From the NCBI GenBank assembly GCA_019459525.1, contig JAIBEY010000079.1:1-64000 (forward strand): a stretch of 64,000 nucleotides of DNA. The letters run 5' to 3'. Made by a program: the position numbers and the translations under genes. A model generated the notes under the pieces. The model searched no databases and was not told the origin of the DNA. It saw only the letters and a program-made list of their open reading frames with translations. This document shows positions 59,596 to 64,000 of the stretch, piece after piece. This DNA is from Prolixibacteraceae bacterium. GTDB taxonomy: Bacteria > Bacteroidota > Bacteroidia > Bacteroidales > Prolixibacteraceae. Position 1 is the first letter of the stretch. The number at the start of each line of letters is the position of its first letter.

Positions 59596-60339
59596 ATGAA
59601 GTTTATCGGAATCATCCCCGCCCGGTTTCAGTCAACCCGTTTCCCCGGAAAACCATTGGTAATCCTGGGCGAAAAACCAATTATTCAGTGGGTTTATGAA
59701 AATGCAAAAAAAGCCCTCGATGATGTTTATGTAGCTACCGACGATGAACGAATTTATAAAGCCGTTGAGGCTTTTGGCGGAAAAGCTGTTTATACTTCGC
59801 CGAACCACCAAAGCGGGACCGATCGTTGTGCCGAAGCTGCACAGAAAGTAGCCAAACAAGTGGAATTCGATGTGGTTATCAACATTCAGGGCGACGAACC
59901 ATTTATTCGCCCCGAACAGGTGGAAGGCCTTAAAGCATGCTTCAATTCTCCTGAAACCGAAATTGCCACTCTGATCAAACCCATCACAAACGCTATTGAA
60001 ATAACCAACATTAACCGCCCCAAAGTGGTGATTAATAAAAACATGGAGGCGATGTATTTTAGCCGTTCTTCTATCCCGTTTGTGCGCGACAGTAAGCCCG
60101 AAGAATGGATTAGCCAGAATGAATTTTACAGCCATATCGGGATGTACGCCTATCGGTACGACATTTTACTCGAACTGACCAAACTACCAATCGGAGTTCT
60201 TGAAAAAGCTGAATCGCTGGAACAATTGCGCTGGCTCGAAAACGGATACCGTATTAAAACGGCAAAAACATCGTTCGAGAATATGGGTATCGATACTCCG
60301 GAGGACCTCGAAAATGCTAAAAAGTTTCTACTTGCTTAA
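59596..60339 (+). CDS. kdsB: 3-deoxy-manno-octulosonate cytidylyltransferase (KdsB)
   Basis: 247 residues; activates KDO to CMP-KDO for lipopolysaccharide core. 'GIIPARFQSTRFPGKPL' at the start is the nucleotide-binding signature; 'ATDDERIYKAVEAFGG' and 'NHQSGTDRCAEAA' and 'INIQGDEPFIRPEQVE' hold metal and sugar contacts. Divergent from the sigma-54 activator gene, which may link its control to lptE. KdsC-like gene is at 27.8 kb. Confidence 0.96.
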   Translation: MKFIGIIPARFQSTRFPGKPLVILGEKPIIQWVYENAKKALDDVYVATDDERIYKAVEAFGGKAVYTSPNHQSGTDRCAEAAQKVAKQVEFDVVINIQGDEPFIRPEQVEGLKACFNSPETEIATLIKPITNAIEITNINRPKVVINKNMEAMYFSRSSIPFVRDSKPEEWISQNEFYSHIGMYAYRYDILLELTKLPIGVLEKAESLEQLRWLENGYRIKTAKTSFENMGIDTPEDLENAKKFLLA

Positions 60340-60440
60340 ACATTAAATTGTTCCGCTCAGATAAACAAAAGACACGCGGTTAGGTGGTAATGTTTTTATA
60401 ACTGAACCTGCCAAAGAAAGTTTTTCCGGAGAAAAGCGGA

Positions 60441-62459
60441 TTACTTAAAAGTCCATTTTGTCAGCGAATCGGGTATCAGTTTATTGTTTTGGCAGGCATA
60501 GTTATTTTTCCTGATAAAATCATTGAGCCCGGATTTAAGCTGGTTTTGAATTTCGGTATTATCGTAAGGTTCAATGTTCATATTGGGAAAGATCTCGTAT
60601 AAAGTCTGGTTAGACAAAAAGTGCCCGGAGCCAAGTAGATCCAGAATCTCATTTTTATTACGCATTAACGGATAGGTCTGAATGCTGCGGAAATCAACCG
60701 AATTGTCGAGTCCATGACCAATCCAGGCAGCTACCTTGGGCCGTTTGATTATTTGGGCTCCGTCGAGCAGGGCTATGAGCGAAGGCGTCAAATCAAAATG
60801 CGAAACCAGCGACGAGAACAGTTGTGGTTTCTTCAGCATGGGCGAATAAATTACCAGTGGGACATGGAACCGGTCAATCTGTGTGCTGATGGGTATCTCG
60901 GGCATGCGATGATCGCCGGTAATGATAAAAATGGTATTGGCAAACGAACTTAATTTACTGAATTCGTTGATGAAATACCGGAGTGATTCGTCAAAATAAA
61001 GAATAGAAGCAAATTGTTTGTCGTACTGGTGATTAAATGTTTTTTGCTTGTCGCTTAAATCCAGTGATTTGAGCCTTTCGTCAAATTTTTTGTTGTAGTA
61101 TTCCTGGTCGGGAACGTTAAAGGGGTCGTGCATGGCAAGTGTCAGCATAACATCAACCCGCCTCAAATCGGGTCTTTCTTTTACGTCTTCCAGGTACCTG
61201 CGAAAAATTTCGCGATCGCCATAACCCCATGAAAATCCGTTGCCTGAAGGTGGAAGTTTCTCATATTCTGCGCCAAATTTCCGACTGTCAATAATCTGAT
61301 CCGTACCTTGCCTTTGCAGGAATAGTTCCATATTGTCAAACTCAGCTTCGCCGCCATAAACAAAGGTGCTGCTATAATTGGCCTGCTTTTTTAGCAAGCT
61401 GATTAAGCTTAGATGGTCGGGCATTTTTTCGCCGAGTTCGGCAAATCCACGTTCGCCAAAAGGTAATGACGCCAGTGTTGTCGGTAGCACCTGAAAGGTT
61501 CGTCCTGATGTACTGAGGCAATTTTCCCAATACAGGCTTTTTTGCATCAGCGAATCCAAAAATGGTGTGAAATTTCCGAGGTAGGCTCCTTGTCCGCTGT
61601 ACGCTCTCCCAAGGCTTTCAACGACTATCAGTACAATGTTGGGAGGTGTTTCTCCCAGGTTAAAATATTCTCCCAGATTATTCGGTGTTGTTTCCTGGTG
61701 CAGAAACGGATAGTCAGGACTGATATACGTGAATGGATTTCCTTCGGCAGATTGGGCAACCGCCTTAAAAGTAAAAGGCTGGTTGTTCTGTTTTTCCTGT
61801 CGTAAATAATGATTGGTTATACTTTCAGCAAAAAAGTTGAGCTTGTTGGTTGCGACAAACATGTCAAATTCAGTTTCGAATTCAGACGGATCTGTTTCCA
61901 GTTGTTTTACCGGAAGAAACGAACCTAACATGAACAGAACTAAAACGGCCATAAACCACGGTTTGATTCTGAAATACACATGTTGGACAAAGAATCGCAC
62001 CATCAGTGCAAGGTAAAGAGCCATCAGGATGAAAGGAAGGATATTTAATTCGCCAGATGCGCTTACGGTATGTTCTATTTCTTTCAGCGAATAACCTAAT
62101 AAGTCGGCACCCAGCGGCACCCTGGCAGTAGAAAAATATTGCAACAGCAACATGTTTCCAAGAACAAATAAAATACTGAAAACGATAAAGAAATACCGGG
62201 CTGTTTTTTGACTGAAATAGGCTATAATCAGGAACGGAACCATTAAAACGGCGGATATCCGGAGATATAAAATCAGGTCGAACTTTAACCCGCTGAGTAA
62301 AGAAACGATACTTCCGTGAGGATAATTCGAAAAATTTGAAACGATGACCAGTTCATAAAGCCTGACTGTCAGAATCATTACAGCCAGAATGAAACTCAGG
62401 CTAAGGAATCGTCTTAACGATCGGATAACAAGTTGAACTGACTCACGGAATGGATTCAT
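60441..62459 (-). CDS. LTA-synthase-like membrane sulfatase/phosphoglycerol transferase
   Basis: 672 residues. About five N-terminal membrane helices (to about 205), then a periplasmic alkaline-phosphatase-fold domain: 'NIVLIVVESLGRAYSGQGAY' (metal Glu), 'LSTSGRTFQVLPTTLASLPF' with Thr as the likely nucleophile region, and 'IITGDHRMPEI' (Asp-His metal site). Relatives transfer phosphoglycerol or phosphoethanolamine to glycans or lipids. The nearby YaiO-type barrel and GT2 gene suggest modification of an exopolysaccharide or lipid. Ends 10 nt before the barrel gene. Confidence 0.9.
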   Translation of the reverse strand: MNPFRESVQLVIRSLRRFLSLSFILAVMILTVRLYELVIVSNFSNYPHGSIVSLLSGLKFDLILYLRISAVLMVPFLIIAYFSQKTARYFFIVFSILFVLGNMLLLQYFSTARVPLGADLLGYSLKEIEHTVSASGELNILPFILMALYLALMVRFFVQHVYFRIKPWFMAVLVLFMLGSFLPVKQLETDPSEFETEFDMFVATNKLNFFAESITNHYLRQEKQNNQPFTFKAVAQSAEGNPFTYISPDYPFLHQETTPNNLGEYFNLGETPPNIVLIVVESLGRAYSGQGAYLGNFTPFLDSLMQKSLYWENCLSTSGRTFQVLPTTLASLPFGERGFAELGEKMPDHLSLISLLKKQANYSSTFVYGGEAEFDNMELFLQRQGTDQIIDSRKFGAEYEKLPPSGNGFSWGYGDREIFRRYLEDVKERPDLRRVDVMLTLAMHDPFNVPDQEYYNKKFDERLKSLDLSDKQKTFNHQYDKQFASILYFDESLRYFINEFSKLSSFANTIFIITGDHRMPEIPISTQIDRFHVPLVIYSPMLKKPQLFSSLVSHFDLTPSLIALLDGAQIIKRPKVAAWIGHGLDNSVDFRSIQTYPLMRNKNEILDLLGSGHFLSNQTLYEIFPNMNIEPYDNTEIQNQLKSGLNDFIRKNNYACQNNKLIPDSLTKWTFK

Positions 62460-62468
62460 GGTATGTTG

Positions 62469-63722
62469 TTAAAACAGTCGTGAAATACTGATGTCAAAAG
62501 TATAATAACCAGAAAATTCGTTGGGCACGCGTTCTTCATTTCCCCAAACTCCGCCCATATTGAAAATCCATACATGCTTGAAGATGTGGTTGTATTCGAG
62601 CCGGAGAGAACGGGTTTTTAAGGTCAGTTTCTGATCCGAATCAATCAGGTTCCGGTTGTCGTCGGGCGATACGCCATAGCCTAAACGCAAACCGAGGTAG
62701 TTTTCCGGATCAGAAAAATAGCGCCGCATTTGTAGCTGGCCGGAAACGGAAGTTCCATCGGTTCCGGGGGTGACAAACGAACGTAACGAAAGCCAGTAAT
62801 TTCCGAGGTATTTGCCCAACGTTGCCGTGTAAATATCGACACTGGAACTACTGAAATATAACATGCGCATCCCGATAGACCCTTCAAACGATTTTGGAAA
62901 GTTATGGTACCATTCGGCCCCGAATCGGTTTTCGGGGAAAATGTCACTCTGAGAAAAGCCATAATTCAGGTACCCGTAATTGTTCTCACTAATTTTGGGG
63001 TAAGCATCCAATTCGTATTGAAATCCGGTATCCCCAAACCGGTTAGCCATATTTATGCGGGCAATGACTGATCCGAAATTCGTTTTCCGGCCATAAGATA
63101 AGGCGGTGATTTGCCAGGGATCGCGGTTGAATGCTTTGTCGAAATAGTCTAATGTATAGCTTAGTTTTACCGAGTTTTTCATCACATCGAGCCGGTATTC
63201 CTGAAGTTTTTTCATGGCATCGGCGTGTGCCGGATTTTGCTGAATAAGGTTTTCAAGAGTCGAAACGGCTTCCTTGTATTTCTCATTTCCATGTAGGATT
63301 CGGGCTTTTTTGTACATGAAAGTCTCGGCAGTCGGGTCTTTTTTCAAAGCTCTGTCGCAGTAAGCAATGGCTTTATCGTAGTTTTCCGCCCAGAATTCCA
63401 CATCGGAAAGGGCATCAAGTGCTTCCATCTGTTCGGGGTTTCGGGTCAGGACTTCATTCAGAACAACCCGCGACGAATCGTATTTTCCATCCCAGGCATA
63501 GGTGCGTCCCAGCAGCAAAGCAACATCCGAATCAAATTCTTTTGCAAGGATGGCTCTGCAAATTTGTTGTGCCTTCGCTCTCTCTCCATTAAATGCAAAA
63601 TTCCGTGCCTCTTCGTAAGTTTGGGCGTAAGTGTTTACAAATAAACCAGTAAGCATCCATATTATTATGGCTGTAGCTACATGGAGTGAGTTTGTATTTT
63701 TTCTTGTTTCGTGCAACTTCAT
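62469..63722 (-). CDS. YaiO-type outer-membrane protein: TPR plus beta-barrel
   Basis: 417 residues from ATG 63722 ('MKLHETRKNTNSLHVATAII'); the longer frame upstream lies in DNA shared with the next gene's end and has no homology. Signal peptide ends near 'NTYAQ'. TPR units follow (about 35-165): 'ALDALSDVEFWAENYDKAIA', 'KKARILHGNEKYKEAVSTLE'. The C-terminal half is barrel strands ending in 'YYTFDISISRLF'. E. coli yaiO lies next to a GT2 gene, yaiP, as here. A polysaccharide export or modification role is inferred. Confidence 0.87.
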   Translation of the reverse strand: MKLHETRKNTNSLHVATAIIIWMLTGLFVNTYAQTYEEARNFAFNGERAKAQQICRAILAKEFDSDVALLLGRTYAWDGKYDSSRVVLNEVLTRNPEQMEALDALSDVEFWAENYDKAIAYCDRALKKDPTAETFMYKKARILHGNEKYKEAVSTLENLIQQNPAHADAMKKLQEYRLDVMKNSVKLSYTLDYFDKAFNRDPWQITALSYGRKTNFGSVIARINMANRFGDTGFQYELDAYPKISENNYGYLNYGFSQSDIFPENRFGAEWYHNFPKSFEGSIGMRMLYFSSSSVDIYTATLGKYLGNYWLSLRSFVTPGTDGTSVSGQLQMRRYFSDPENYLGLRLGYGVSPDDNRNLIDSDQKLTLKTRSLRLEYNHIFKHVWIFNMGGVWGNEERVPNEFSGYYTFDISISRLF

Positions 63723-63757
63723 ATCTTTTGTTATTATTTCTGACACAACTTTGGTGT

Positions 63758-64000
63758 TTAAGTAGATTTTGCAAATCCAACGCGAGACATATTTCCCCAG
63801 GCTTTTTTCTTCCTGACAAAATAATCGTAATTTCCACGGAGTGCCCAATACACCACTAACGGGTGAAATAAAATTGGTTCGACCCATGCGGTGAGTATGA
63901 GTTTGATGATCATCCACTTTTTCTTGTAACGGTGATAGGCCATATGATCGAAAAGTATGGCATAAGTTGAAAAGGTTATGGAGAAGAAATAAACAAAGAA
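63758..64000 (-). CDS. C-terminal end of a GT2-family membrane glycosyltransferase
   Basis: The frame is open to the end of the window, so only the last 80 residues are seen. They contain a membrane segment ('FFSITFSTYAILFDHM') and 'VEPILFHPLVVYWALRGNYD', with a positively charged end 'FVRKKKAWGNMSRVGF', the type of tail found on BcsA/N-glycosyltransferase-like GT2 enzymes. The assignment rests mainly on this tail and on the YaiO neighbour. Confidence 0.65.
   Translation of the reverse strand, partial: FFVYFFSITFSTYAILFDHMAYHRYKKKWMIIKLILTAWVEPILFHPLVVYWALRGNYDYFVRKKKAWGNMSRVGFAKST

Overview
The window reads as chromosomal DNA of an anaerobic or facultatively anaerobic member of the Bacteroidota, most likely Bacteroidales/Marinilabiliales. 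The evidence is promoters of the TTTG-N17..23-TAnnTTTG type, an S46 dipeptidyl-peptidase, the sigma-54 activator-LptE-TPR-SecG operon, YicC-Gmk-NadD order, YaiO-type outer-membrane barrels, a BNR/VPS10-like giant exported protein, HydF, and a four-subunit 2-oxoacid:ferredoxin oxidoreductase. No rRNA, tRNA, transposase, phage gene or CRISPR array was seen.

Layout. 1-6.3 kb: end of a CzcA/CusA-type RND pump, a HigBA toxin-antitoxin pair with a palindromic operator, a TetR regulator, an orphan HlyD-like adaptor, an acyl-CoA dehydrogenase and a degenerate GIY-YIG protein. 6.3-12.4 kb: envelope proteins (SPOR lipoprotein, 1097-residue BNR/VPS10-like protein, polysaccharide deacetylase, small barrel). 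12.5-20.4 kb: hydF, an RNA helicase, a hemerythrin/LuxR pair, mnmA, yicC, gmk, nadD. 20.4-24.6 kb: a molybdopterin operon (MobB-like NTPase, MoeA, a short MoaA, MoaC, a MOSC-MogA fusion) behind a structured leader that I read as a candidate Moco riboswitch. 24.7-36 kb: a second toxin-antitoxin pair, small regulators, an exported superoxide dismutase, the DUF2520-KdsC-Maf set, an orphan sugar-binding lipoprotein, a DPP11-like S46 peptidase, a universal-stress protein, a fused ADP-forming acyl-CoA synthetase and an RRM/RGG RNA-binding protein.

36-48 kb: a porin, two phenylacetate-CoA-ligase/ACT pairs, prephenate dehydratase, flavodoxin, an aminotransferase, a Crp/Fnr-type regulator and the four subunits of a 2-oxoacid:ferredoxin oxidoreductase, all on one strand. 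Together they suggest interconversion of aryl acids, aryl-acetyl-CoA, aryl-pyruvates and aromatic amino acids with low-potential electron carriers. A likely small structured RNA lies just upstream.

48-52 kb: an accessory, visibly AT-rich island on the minus strand: DUF3800, NA37-type nucleoid-associated protein, a four-helix membrane protein and an unrecognised 334-residue protein, the last three overlapping head to tail. This is the best candidate here for an undescribed system, probably phage or stress related. 52-64 kb: a small barrel, groESL with a sigma-54-like upstream element, a GH29 fucosidase lipoprotein, the sigma-54 activator-lptE-secG operon, kdsB, and an envelope polysaccharide set (LTA-synthase-like sulfatase, YaiO-type TPR/barrel protein, end of a GT2 glycosyltransferase).

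All assignments come from reading the sequence and memory of families; no search or folding program was run.
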